Source: Aneurinibacillus sp.
GTDB taxonomy: Bacteria; Bacillota; UBA5301; DYFA01
Assembly (NCBI GenBank): GCA_020725425.1
Contig: DYFA01000041.1
Location: 1-48,159 of the forward strand
DNA length: 48,159 nucleotides
Reading direction: 5' to 3'
A program made the position numbers and the translations under genes. Positions 27,207 to 34,949 of the stretch are shown piece by piece. The notes under the pieces were generated by a model. It was not told the DNA's origin. It did no database searches and worked only from the letters and a program-made list of their open reading frames with translations. Position 1 is the first letter of the stretch. Each line of letters begins with the position of its first letter.

Positions 27207-28025
27207 CTAGTCTGGGCCCCCGCCAGGAAGATTATGACTGCGGGCGGCCGTTGCCTGCCGCAGCGCCGTGACCTCCCCAGGGGCCAGCGGCCGCCACGCC
27301 CCGACGGGGAGCCCGTCCAAGGCCAACGGCCCAAAGGCCACCCGCCGCAAGGAGCGGACCGGGTGGCCCACCGCCGCCAGCATCCGCTTCACCTGGCGCT
27401 TCCGCCCCTCCCGGATAGTCAACTCGACGATGCTTCGCCTGCGGCTCCGCCGCACCAGTCGCACTTCCGCCGGGGCAGTGCACCCGTCCTCCAGGCTGAC
27501 CCCCTCGGCCAGCCGGGCCAGGGCAGCCGCCGGGATCGCCCCCTCGACCTCAGCCACGTAGGTTTTCGGCACGTGATAGCGGGGGTGCAGCAGGCGGTGG
27601 GCCAGATCGCCGTCGTTGGTCAGGAGGAGCAGCCCCTCGGTGTCGGCGTCCAAGCGCCCCACCGGGAAGAGGCGGACGCCCGTCCCGGCCACGAGCTGGA
27701 GGACTGTCGGCCGCCCCTGCGGGTCGCGGGCCGTGGTGAGCACGCCGGCCGGCTTGTTGAGCATCACGTAGACCAGCTCCGCCCGCCTGCGGAGCTTCCG
27801 GCCGTCCACCGCCACCTCGTCCCGTTCCGGATCCACCTTGACTCCTAGTTCAGTGACGATCTGCCCGTTGACGCTGACCCTTCCGGCGCGGATCAGCTCC
27901 TCGGCCGCCCGCCGGGAAGCCACCCCGGCCTGCGCCAGCACCTTCTGCAACCGTACCTTCTCCCCGTCCAACGGCCCACCCCCATCTGGCCATCCGGGGG
28001 GCCAATTCGGCGCGGGCTGGCTCAA
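27207..28025 (-). CDS. rluB: rRNA pseudouridine synthase, RluB/RsuA family
   Basis: It isomerises a uridine in rRNA. The product of up to 272 residues has an N-terminal S4 RNA-binding domain (VRLQKVLAQAGVASRRAAEELI) followed by a catalytic domain with GRLDADTEGLLLLTNDG, whose aspartate is the nucleophile, and a C-terminal GRKRQVKRML motif. The first 18-24 residues (rich in Pro/Gly/Trp) precede the usual family start. Translation may therefore begin at a TTG at 27971 instead of the TTG at 28025. It starts just after a strong terminator. Confidence 0.88.
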   Translation of the reverse strand: MSQPAPNWPPGWPDGGGPLDGEKVRLQKVLAQAGVASRRAAEELIRAGRVSVNGQIVTELGVKVDPERDEVAVDGRKLRRRAELVYVMLNKPAGVLTTARDPQGRPTVLQLVAGTGVRLFPVGRLDADTEGLLLLTNDGDLAHRLLHPRYHVPKTYVAEVEGAIPAAALARLAEGVSLEDGCTAPAEVRLVRRSRRRSIVELTIREGRKRQVKRMLAAVGHPVRSLRRVAFGPLALDGLPVGAWRPLAPGEVTALRQATAARSHNLPGGGPD

Positions 28026-28046
28026 CCCTGCCGAGCCGCCGGCACG

Positions 28047-28072
28047 AAAAAACGGCGGGGTCAGACCCGCCG
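28047..28072 (-). terminator. intrinsic terminator of the lysA-ytfJ operon
   Basis: On the minus strand the perfect 7-bp stem CGGCGGG/CCCGCCG with a six-base loop is followed immediately by TTTTTT. It lies 25 bases after the ytfJ stop and 22 bases before the rluB start. Confidence 0.92.
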
Positions 28073-28097
28073 CTCGTCAATTCGTTAGCGCGACCGC

Positions 28098-28727
28098 TCA
28101 ACTCAAGTCTGTCCGGTTCCGTCCCCGCAGGCGGACGAGCGGTTTCGTGCCCGGCGCCGCGCCTGCCCGCGAGGGCGTCGTCATCGGGGACGCTGCACCG
28201 GTGCCTCTGGGCTGGCTCTCGGCCGCCGCCGTCTCGACGGTGCGCCGGTTCGCCGCCCGCCCCCGGGCCAGGTTCTGCAACCCGTCCAACAGCCGCGGCG
28301 CCAGGTCGATCAGGCGGTCATACAGCACCTGCCCATCGACCGGCAGGAGCCGCATCTCATTCTGGCCCACCACCAGGAAACCCACAGGCTGGATCGAGAT
28401 GCCGGCCCCGCTCCCGCCGCCGAAAGGCAGGAGACGCCCTTCGTCCCGCGGCCCCTGGCCTTTCCCTTCCGCCTGGGTTCCCCCGCCCTGCCCGGAGGCT
28501 CCTCCGCCCTGGCGCCCCCCTCCCCCGCCGCCCTCCCCGTCAGGGGTCGACGGCTCGTACTCCGTCCCTCCGGCAGCAAAGCCAAAAGTAACCCGGGAGA
28601 TCGGGACGATCACCTTACCGTCGGGCGTCTCCACCGGATCGCCGAGGATGGTGTTGACGTCCACCATGTTCTTGATGCTCTCCAGGGTAGTGCGCATCAG
28701 ACTCTCAATCGGGTGTTCGTTTTCCAT
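28098..28727 (-). CDS. ytfJ: GerW/YtfJ family spore protein with glycine-rich insert
   Basis: YtfJ (GerW) is a forespore protein needed for normal L-alanine germination in Bacillus. The 209-residue product starts MENEHPIESLMRTTLESIK and continues NMVDVNTILGDPVETPDG and GGSGAGISIQPVGFLVV, all family features. A Gly-rich segment (about residues 62-85) interrupts the usual core, and the C-terminus carries an extra 40-residue Ala/Arg-rich tail; Bacillus YtfJ is about 150 residues. ATG at 28727 has GAGGGGC upstream. It overlaps the end of the DUF2953 gene by 31 bases and is last in the operon. Confidence 0.9.
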   Translation of the reverse strand: MENEHPIESLMRTTLESIKNMVDVNTILGDPVETPDGKVIVPISRVTFGFAAGGTEYEPSTPDGEGGGGGGRQGGGASGQGGGTQAEGKGQGPRDEGRLLPFGGGSGAGISIQPVGFLVVGQNEMRLLPVDGQVLYDRLIDLAPRLLDGLQNLARGRAANRRTVETAAAESQPRGTGAASPMTTPSRAGAAPGTKPLVRLRGRNRTDLS

Positions 28728-29392
28728 GCCGCCCCTCGCTTCTGGCGCCAAACGCCCGCGCCTGCGCGGATAATATCTCTCACCCTCGCCCGCACTATGC
28801 AGCGAAAAGTCGTGCGAAAGGCCACGCTCTCGAAGTCCGGCAGCACGCGGATCACCGGTTTCCGCTCGAACGTCATCCGCTCCGCCAGAACCCCGAAAAC
28901 CACCCCCTTTAAACCCCAGAGCAGCCCGCTCAGCATCCCGGTGAGGGCCGGATCCCCGGCGCCCACCCGGGTCACCCAGCTTAACTCCTCGGTCCGCCAG
29001 GGCACCCTCTCGAGCAGGCGGAGCATGAACCTCGCCCCCCGCTGCAGAGAGCGGTCCGCCTCGAGGAAATCCAGCTGGTGCCGGGCCAGGGAGACCAGCG
29101 TCCTCTGGACTACCTGCACCTCGCGCACCGCGGCCCACCCTTGGGACAACACCCCGGACCACCCGGGCCGGGGTTCGTCCCCCGCCCGGACGCTTACCGG
29201 CGGCGGTTGGCGGCGGAACTGGAAATTGACCAGAGGGGGGAGCCAGACCTGGAAGCTAAAGGTTTCCGCTTCACCCTGGGGACGGTCGTAGGCGATTTCC
29301 ACGCGGACGTAGGCTGCCTTGAGCAGATAGAGGATTATCCCCGCCAGGATCAGCCCTACCCCCGCCAGCACGGTCAGCACCCGCCACGACAT
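28697..29392 (-). CDS. DUF2953 domain membrane-anchored protein
   Basis: The 231-residue protein has one N-terminal membrane segment (about residues 5-28) and then a mostly soluble domain ending near KPVIRVLPDFES, the region that identifies DUF2953 proteins. These are typically paired with ytfJ homologues in sporeformers. Function is not established. ATG start at 29392 lies inside the end of scpB (19-base overlap), and its end overlaps ytfJ by 31 bases, so the three genes are tightly linked in translation. Confidence 0.82.
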   Translation of the reverse strand: MSWRVLTVLAGVGLILAGIILYLLKAAYVRVEIAYDRPQGEAETFSFQVWLPPLVNFQFRRQPPPVSVRAGDEPRPGWSGVLSQGWAAVREVQVVQRTLVSLARHQLDFLEADRSLQRGARFMLRLLERVPWRTEELSWVTRVGAGDPALTGMLSGLLWGLKGVVFGVLAERMTFERKPVIRVLPDFESVAFRTTFRCIVRARVRDIIRAGAGVWRQKRGAAWKTNTRLRV

Positions 29393-29979
29393 CGTGGTGC
29401 TCCCCTTTCGGCGGTCTCAGGCCTATTCTCCCTCCCCGCCGCCCCCCTATCCCCTTCCGGTGGCAACACCGGCTCGGGGAGAGGAGGCAACTCCGCCAGG
29501 CTGCGCAAACCGAAGGCGGCGAGAAAGGCGTCGGTGGTCCCGTATTCGAGTGGACGCCCCAGCCCTTCCCGCCGTCCCACCTCCCGGATCAGCCCGCGTT
29601 CCTCCAGGGTTCGCAGGGCGCTCTCTGAGTGCACGCCGCGGATCGCCTCCACTTCGGCCCGGGTGACCGGCTGGCGGTAGGCGACGATGGCCAGCGTCTC
29701 CAGGGCGGCCGGAGAGAGCGGCCCCTGGCGCGGCGACCTCCCGAGGCGGGCAACCGCCTCCGCCAGGTCGGGGGCGGTCACCATGCGCCACCCGCCGGCC
29801 ACCTCCTCCAGCACCAGCCCGGCGCCGCGGGCGGCGTACTCGTCGCATAGCCGGCGCAGCAGGTTGGCCGTGGTGGCGGTGTCCAGGCCGACGATCTCGG
29901 CGGCCTCCTTGATGCGCAGCGGCTCTGGCGCGGCAAACACCAGGGCTTCAAGCATCCTCAACGCTTCCTGCGGCTTCAT
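29374..29979 (-). CDS. scpB: segregation and condensation protein B
   Basis: ScpB is a kleisin partner in the SMC-ScpAB chromosome condensation complex. The 201-residue protein has two winged-helix domains: the first with LRIKEAAEIVGLD, the second with SPAALETLAIVAYRQPVTRAEVEAIRG, the family's most conserved segment. The ATG at 29979 overlaps the scpA stop by four bases. An in-frame extension upstream to 30315 is not homologous and is rejected. Confidence 0.95.
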   Translation of the reverse strand: MKPQEALRMLEALVFAAPEPLRIKEAAEIVGLDTATTANLLRRLCDEYAARGAGLVLEEVAGGWRMVTAPDLAEAVARLGRSPRQGPLSPAALETLAIVAYRQPVTRAEVEAIRGVHSESALRTLEERGLIREVGRREGLGRPLEYGTTDAFLAAFGLRSLAELPPLPEPVLPPEGDRGAAGRENRPETAERGAPRCRGGC

Positions 29980-30749
29980 CGCTCCCCCTCCGGTGCCCGC
30001 CGCTCGCCGGGGTCGTTCCGGATCAACTCCAACCGTCCCAGCGGTTGCTCCTGGCGGGCTCGCACCCTCCCCAGCCGCACCAGCTCCAACAGGGCCAGAA
30101 ACGTGATCACCACTTCGCTGCGGCTTGCCCCTGGCGCGAACAGCTCCTCGAACGGCAGACAACCCCGGCGTTCGAGACGTTCCAGGATGGCCGACATCTT
30201 CTCCCCCACCGTGAACGGCAGCGGAGGAATCTCGTGCTCTGCCGGAGGCGCGGCCAAAGTCGCCAGGACTGCCTGGTAAGCCAGAGCGAGCGCGGTGAGG
30301 TCGGCCGAGAGGCAACCCGGTTCGATCGCCGGTGCCCGCGGCCCCAACGGGGAAGGAGCTCCCGGTCCGTAGGTGGCGTTGGCGCAGGCCAGCCGTTCCG
30401 CAAGCCAGGCCGCGACTTCCCGGTACTGGCGGTAGACGACCAGCCGCCGGACCAGTTCGGCCCGGGGATCCTCTTCCACTCCCCCCTCCGGCTCCTCTCC
30501 GCCGGCAGGCGGAGGCGCCGGTAAAAGCATCCGGGCCTTGAGCGCCAGGAGAGTGGCGGCCAGGACGACGAAGTCCGCCGCCGTTTCGACGTCCAGCTCG
30601 GGCAGCGCCCGCAAGTGGGTCAGATACTGGTCGGTAATCCGGGCGATGGGGATGTCGTAGATGCTGACCTCCTCCCGCGTCACCAGTTGCAGGAGGAGAT
30701 CGAGCGGTCCTGAATAGACCTCCAGTTCCACCCGATAGACGCCGCTCAT
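29976..30749 (-). CDS. scpA: segregation and condensation protein A (kleisin)
   Basis: ScpA bridges the SMC heads. The 257-residue protein begins with YSGPLDLLLQLVTREEVSIYDIPIA, shortened here as the SGPLDLLL signature, continues with ARITDQYL and DFVVLAATLLALKARMLLP, and ends with a winged helix that would bind the SMC head. The ATG start lies four bases after the M50 protease stop. scpA and scpB are in their usual order. Confidence 0.95.
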   Translation of the reverse strand: MSGVYRVELEVYSGPLDLLLQLVTREEVSIYDIPIARITDQYLTHLRALPELDVETAADFVVLAATLLALKARMLLPAPPPAGGEEPEGGVEEDPRAELVRRLVVYRQYREVAAWLAERLACANATYGPGAPSPLGPRAPAIEPGCLSADLTALALAYQAVLATLAAPPAEHEIPPLPFTVGEKMSAILERLERRGCLPFEELFAPGASRSEVVITFLALLELVRLGRVRARQEQPLGRLELIRNDPGERRAPEGER

Positions 30750-30753
30750 GCCC

Positions 30754-31389
30754 TCACAATAGCCGGGTTCCCAGGACCAGCCCGAGGAAGAGACCGAACA
30801 ACGGCCGCAGGAAGAGGTCGGCCACCCCTGTGAACAGGAGCAGGAGGAGCAGGAACGGGCCGTAGTTCTCCAACTGGCGCAGCCAGCCCGACCGGCGGAG
30901 CGGCAGGAGGCCCGCCAGAACCTTCGATCCGTCCAGTGGAGGTACGGGCAGCAAGTTGAAGACGGCCAGACCGATGTTGGTCACCAGATTCACGACCAGA
31001 AAGGTGGCGAGCAGCCTCGGTCCAGCGGGAGAAACCAGGTGCAACCGGAAGGGTAGAGCGAAAAGAAACGCCAGAGCCAGGTTGGCCAGGGGGCCGGCCA
31101 GGCCGACCAGGGTGAGGCCTCGCCGGGGGTCCCGGTAGTAACGGGGGTCGATCGGCACGGGTTTCGCCCAGCCGATAGCAAAGCCGGTGACCGGAGCCGT
31201 CACTGAGGTCACGACGAAGACCAGCGTCCCGACAGGGTCCAGATGAGCCAGGGGGTTGAGGGTCAGGCGGCGGGCCCAGCGCGGCGTCGGGTCGCCCAGC
31301 TTGGCGGAGACCACGCCATGAGCCAGTTCGTGAGCTGAAAGCGCCAACAAGAAGGCCACCGCCCGGAAGCCGATTGCGATCAGGTTCAC
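30754..31389 (-). CDS. site-2 protease family (M50) membrane metalloprotease
   Basis: The 211-residue protein has five to six hydrophobic segments, a zinc-binding HELAHG motif at residues 20-25 (H20, E21, H24) and a second conserved NLLPVPPLDGSK near residue 130 that supplies the aspartate ligand. This compact type, often found next to scpA in Firmicutes, lacks a PDZ domain; its substrate is unknown. GTG start with GGAGG seven bases upstream. It lies 21 bases after lysA. Confidence 0.92.
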   Translation of the reverse strand: MNLIAIGFRAVAFLLALSAHELAHGVVSAKLGDPTPRWARRLTLNPLAHLDPVGTLVFVVTSVTAPVTGFAIGWAKPVPIDPRYYRDPRRGLTLVGLAGPLANLALAFLFALPFRLHLVSPAGPRLLATFLVVNLVTNIGLAVFNLLPVPPLDGSKVLAGLLPLRRSGWLRQLENYGPFLLLLLLFTGVADLFLRPLFGLFLGLVLGTRLL

Positions 31390-31410
31390 TCCGTCGCCTC
31401 CCCGCCGGGA

Positions 31411-32763
31411 CTAGGGCGCCTGTCGCGCCGCTGGCAGTCTCTTCTCCTCCGGCCGGGCCAAATCCTCCGGGATGAGGTCGAGCCGGATCAGGTCGGCGTA
31501 GGTCTCCCGCGCCACCAGGAGGCGGGCCCGCCCTCCACCGACGAGGACCACCGCTGGCCGCGGCAGCCGGTTGTAGTTGCTCGCCATGGAGTAATTGTAC
31601 GCCCCGGTGGTGAAGACGGCCAGCAGGTCCCCCCGCTCGACCGGCGGCAAGGCCGCGTCCCACAGGAGCATGTCTCCGGACTCGCAGCACTTCCCGGCCA
31701 CCGAGACAACCTCGGAAGGGGCATCGGCTGCCCGGTTGGCGACTATGGCTTCGTAGACCGCCTGGTACAGTGCCACCCGGGGGTTGTCGGTCATGCCGCC
31801 GTCGACGGCCACGTAACGCCGTACGCCGGGGATGTCCTTGATCGCCCCTACCGTGTAGAGGGTCGTCCCCGCCTCGCCCACGATGGACCGCCCCGGCTCG
31901 ACGAAGATCGTCGGGCACGGCAGGCCGTGAGCTGCCGCTTCTTCCGCCACCGCCGCCCGCATCGTCCGGGCGAGCTCCTCAATAGGCGGCGGATCGTCAT
32001 CCGCCGTGTAGCGCGCCCCGAGTCCCCCGCCCAGGTCGAGGACTTCGGGCGCGTACCCGGTCGCCGCCCGGGCCTCAGCGGCGAACTCAAGCATCGCCCG
32101 CACCGCCGCCCGGTACGACTCGAGGGCCAGGATCTGCGAGCCGATGTGACAGTGATACCCGCGCAGGTCGAGATGGGAGGCGGACAGCGCCTCTTTCACC
32201 CCGGCCAGGGCCACGCCGCCGACCAGCGGAAAACCGAACTTCGAATCCGCCTGCCCGGTCTGGATGTACTCGTGGGTGTGGGCCTGAACCCCGGGAGCGA
32301 TCCGCAGAAGGACCGCCACCCGCTGCCCGCGCCGGGCGGCCAGGTCGCTCAACAGCGCCAGCTCGGAGGGGTTGTCCACCACCACCCCGCCGATGCGGGC
32401 CGCCAGCGCCTCTTCCAGTTCCGCCGGGGACTTGTTATTGCCGTTGAAGTAGATCCGCTCGGAGGGGAAACCCGCGGCCAGGGCCGTGTAGAGCTCGCCC
32501 CCGGAGACTACGTCGAGCCCCAGCCCTTCCTCGTCCACGAGCCTCGCCATGCCGGTGGTGAGGAAGGTCTTGGCGGCGTAGAGCACCATTCCGCCCGCCT
32601 CACTGGCGAAGGCCTCCCGGTAAGCCCGGCAGTTCTCCCGGATCAGCGCTTCGTCCATCACGTACAGCGGTGTCCCGAACCTTCGGGCCAGCTCGACCGT
32701 GTCGCACCCGCCGATTTCCAGGTGGTTGCGGGCGTTGATGCGCGCCGTGCCCCGTAGCCTCAT
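31411..32763 (-). CDS. lysA: diaminopimelate decarboxylase
   Basis: It makes L-lysine from meso-diaminopimelate. The 450-residue PLP enzyme (fold type III) has the cofactor lysine in LYAAKTF (K65), the HIGSQI motif, DLGGGLGARY, EPGRSIVG and a catalytic CESGDML segment. ATG start at 32763. It appears to be the first gene of the operon lysA-M50-scpA-scpB-DUF2953-ytfJ, with a promoter inside the 3' end of the preceding gene. The leader is about 72 bases, too short for a lysine riboswitch. Confidence 0.96.
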   Translation of the reverse strand: MRLRGTARINARNHLEIGGCDTVELARRFGTPLYVMDEALIRENCRAYREAFASEAGGMVLYAAKTFLTTGMARLVDEEGLGLDVVSGGELYTALAAGFPSERIYFNGNNKSPAELEEALAARIGGVVVDNPSELALLSDLAARRGQRVAVLLRIAPGVQAHTHEYIQTGQADSKFGFPLVGGVALAGVKEALSASHLDLRGYHCHIGSQILALESYRAAVRAMLEFAAEARAATGYAPEVLDLGGGLGARYTADDDPPPIEELARTMRAAVAEEAAAHGLPCPTIFVEPGRSIVGEAGTTLYTVGAIKDIPGVRRYVAVDGGMTDNPRVALYQAVYEAIVANRAADAPSEVVSVAGKCCESGDMLLWDAALPPVERGDLLAVFTTGAYNYSMASNYNRLPRPAVVLVGGGRARLLVARETYADLIRLDLIPEDLARPEEKRLPAARQAP

Positions 32764-32841
32764 CGTGCGCTCCTCCCCAAGAAAAGGGGCCGCCTCGGGT
32801 CACGCAGGACCTGGAGCAGGCGACCCAGACCGGTTTAGCTA

Positions 32842-32871
32842 ATCGTAGCATTAGGGGGAGGGGCGCGTCAA
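32842..32871 (-). promoter_or_regulatory. sigma-A type promoter of the lysA operon
   Basis: On the minus strand TTGACG (32866-32871) and TACGAT (32842-32847) are spaced by 18 bases. The -35 lies within the last codons of the upstream dehydratase-like gene (stop at 32851). The predicted transcript starts near 32835. Confidence 0.65.
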
Positions 32872-33948
32872 CCCTTGGCGCCCCGGTGCGCCCCGGCCGG
32901 CCAGCAGGTCGACGAATGCTTCGAGCCGCGTCTGCAGGCCCGCCTCTCCCGTGTGCTCATCCACGAACAAGGTCAGCGTCGGCAGCCCGTACTTCTCTGT
33001 CACCTCCGGCAGGACTGTCTCGGCCACAATCTCCGGCATGCAGGTGAGAGGGGCGAGCTGGACCACCCCGGCGATCCCTTCCCGGGCGAACTCCACGGAG
33101 TGGGCCACCGTCTCGAGGCCGTGTCCGCCGACGAAGTGATTCAGGTGGGGCATGGCCAGTTCCGCCAGCCGGAGACGTTCCCGGCGGACCCGGAGACGGA
33201 AAAGGTGTTCCCGGATCCAGTCCCCCAGGAAGAGGCGGCGGACCACCTGCACCCCCAGGAGGCCCAGGCGGCGCTCGGTGTGGAGGTTGACGAAGGGTTC
33301 AAGCACGGTGTAGATCTCCCCGACCACTCCCACCCGGAGAACCGGTCCCTCCCGTTTGGGCAGCGCCTCCAGCTCGGCCGCGGCCTCCGCCTGCAGCGTC
33401 TTCACTCGCCGCGGCGAGTCGGCCCTGCGGCAGGCGGTGAGGAATCGGGCAAAGGCGGCGTCCGCCTGGCCCCTCACCGCCTCGGTGGCCCGGGCGGCCT
33501 GGAGGGCCCGCTCCACCTCGTCGATCGCCAGAATCTTGGCCCACGCCAGTTGGAAAGCCTTCCAGGACCGCCGGAGGGTGAACCCTGGCAGCCACCGGCG
33601 GAGCTCCTCGAGCAGCGCCCGAAGGTGGCCCTGCGGCGGTTCCAGGACTATCATTTCAAGCCCGGACCCCGCCCCCCGCAGGACTTCCCGCTGCACCTGG
33701 GCGTAGTACCCGAACCGGCAGGGCCCGCTCCCTCCGGCCATCACCACCGCTTCGGCCCCCTGCTCCTCTGCCTCGAGGAAATTGCCGAGACCGACCTTGA
33801 GCGGCAGGCAGGCCCCTTCCGGGGCGATGCGGGTACCCAGTTCCAGCGTCCGCTGGGTGCATGGCGGAGGGACCACCACCTCCGCCCCCAGGTCCGAAAG
33901 GAGAGTCTCCAGGGGGATGTACAACGTCCCCATGTGGGGGAAGGTCAA
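32851..33948 (-). CDS. 2-hydroxyacyl-CoA dehydratase/activase-associated superfamily protein, second of a coupled pair
   Basis: The 365-residue protein starts TFPHMGTLYIPLETLL and contains EGACLPLKVG (C47), GGSGPCRFGYY (C77) and LAPLTCMPEI (C303). These match the CoA-activase-associated/2-hydroxyglutaryl-CoA dehydratase D-type superfamily, whose members hold Fe-S clusters through three cysteines per subunit. It ends with DEHTGEAGLQTRLEAF, almost identical to the neighbour's end, so the two are paralogues. The start is taken as TTG at 33948, overlapping the first gene's stop as TTGA. No ASKHA-type ATPase activator is present here. Its substrate is unknown. Confidence 0.78.
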   Translation of the reverse strand: MTFPHMGTLYIPLETLLSDLGAEVVVPPPCTQRTLELGTRIAPEGACLPLKVGLGNFLEAEEQGAEAVVMAGGSGPCRFGYYAQVQREVLRGAGSGLEMIVLEPPQGHLRALLEELRRWLPGFTLRRSWKAFQLAWAKILAIDEVERALQAARATEAVRGQADAAFARFLTACRRADSPRRVKTLQAEAAAELEALPKREGPVLRVGVVGEIYTVLEPFVNLHTERRLGLLGVQVVRRLFLGDWIREHLFRLRVRRERLRLAELAMPHLNHFVGGHGLETVAHSVEFAREGIAGVVQLAPLTCMPEIVAETVLPEVTEKYGLPTLTLFVDEHTGEAGLQTRLEAFVDLLAGRGAPGRQGLTRPSP

Positions 33949-34949
33949 CCTGGCCGTGGCGCCCTCGCCTCCCGCCGCTCTATCAGGTCGAGAAAGGCCT
34001 CGACCCGCGTCCATACACCGGCCTCGCCGGTGTGCTCATCCAGCGTGAGCAGAAGAAAGGGGACGCCCCGGCGCTCCGCAAGCCGCGCCACCAGCTCGCC
34101 CACCAGCGAGTCCGGCCCGCACCCGAACGAAGCCAGGTAGATCAGCCCCTCCACGGCCCCGCTGCTCATCAGGTAGGCGGCGGCGCCGTACACCCGCCGG
34201 CCCATCGTCCAGAAGAGCTCCTTCGGCAACTCCCGGGCCCCCGCCTCGCACTCATCGGCTGGGATGGTCTCGGCCGTTTCGACGCTCCACCCCGCCGCCA
34301 AAAGCCGCGCCAAGAGATCCAGGCTGACCTGCCGGTCGTACACGTTATAAGGATGGCCGAGAACCCCCAAGCGTCCCCGCCGGCGGGCGGCGCCGGGAAC
34401 CGGCCCTCTGTCCCCTCCGCCGGCTGCGGGGAGAAGGCCGAGCTCCGCCAACGCCACCGGGGGAAGACAGCCGCGCCCCCAGCGGGCCTCGACCGCCCGT
34501 TGCACCGCCAATCCACAGGCCAGGGCCTGTTCGGCGCGGCGACGCCGGATCCCGAGCGCCCCGGCCACCTCCGCGGCGGCCGCAGACAGCCCACCCGCCC
34601 CTCTCCGCAGGTCGACCAGCGGCGTGAGGAGAGGCACCTGCCGCCCCAGGGCGCGGCCTGCCATATCGGGCAACCCCATGAACTTCGGGCAGATGTAAGC
34701 CCGCGGCTCCACCGAAACCAGGCGCGGCACGAACACCGCCTCCGCCGACGCGGCGAGCTCGGCGCAGTGCCCGAAGAAGACCTTCACCGGAAGGCAGGCC
34801 TCCTCGACCGCCAGCTTCACCCCGGCGTCCAGCGTCGCCCGGGTGGTGGCCCGACTCACGAACGGCTCCACACCCAGGTCCTTCAGCAAGGTGAACCACA
34901 GCGGGGCATAGGTCCAGAACAGCAGCGCCTGCGGGATCCCCACCCTCAC
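33945..34949 (-). CDS. activase-associated (DUF2229-like) protein, first of a coupled pair
   Basis: The 334-residue product starts RVGIPQALLFWTYAPLW, the opening of DUF2229-like domains in large CoA-dehydratase activases, then EEACLPVKVFFGHC (C52, C62), AYICPKFMGLPD (C87) and FGCGPDS (C277), and ends DEHTGEAGVWTRVEAF. It is a stand-alone domain: the ASKHA ATPase halves of the large activases are missing. GTG start at 34949 overlaps the spoVAEA stop as GTGA. Cysteine placement suggests an Fe-S cluster, possibly shared with the second gene's product; function is not known. Confidence 0.78.
   Translation of the reverse strand: MRVGIPQALLFWTYAPLWFTLLKDLGVEPFVSRATTRATLDAGVKLAVEEACLPVKVFFGHCAELAASAEAVFVPRLVSVEPRAYICPKFMGLPDMAGRALGRQVPLLTPLVDLRRGAGGLSAAAAEVAGALGIRRRRAEQALACGLAVQRAVEARWGRGCLPPVALAELGLLPAAGGGDRGPVPGAARRRGRLGVLGHPYNVYDRQVSLDLLARLLAAGWSVETAETIPADECEAGARELPKELFWTMGRRVYGAAAYLMSSGAVEGLIYLASFGCGPDSLVGELVARLAERRGVPFLLLTLDEHTGEAGVWTRVEAFLDLIERREARAPRPG

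Noticed and set aside
29980-30315. Upstream extension of scpB into scpA
   Set aside because: The added residues are low-complexity Gly/Arg sequence from another frame of scpA; the ATG at 29979 overlaps the scpA stop in the usual way.
32764-32850. Lysine riboswitch or T-box upstream of lysA
   Set aside because: The promoter leaves a leader of about 72 bases, too short for either element, and no T-box or L-box core is visible.
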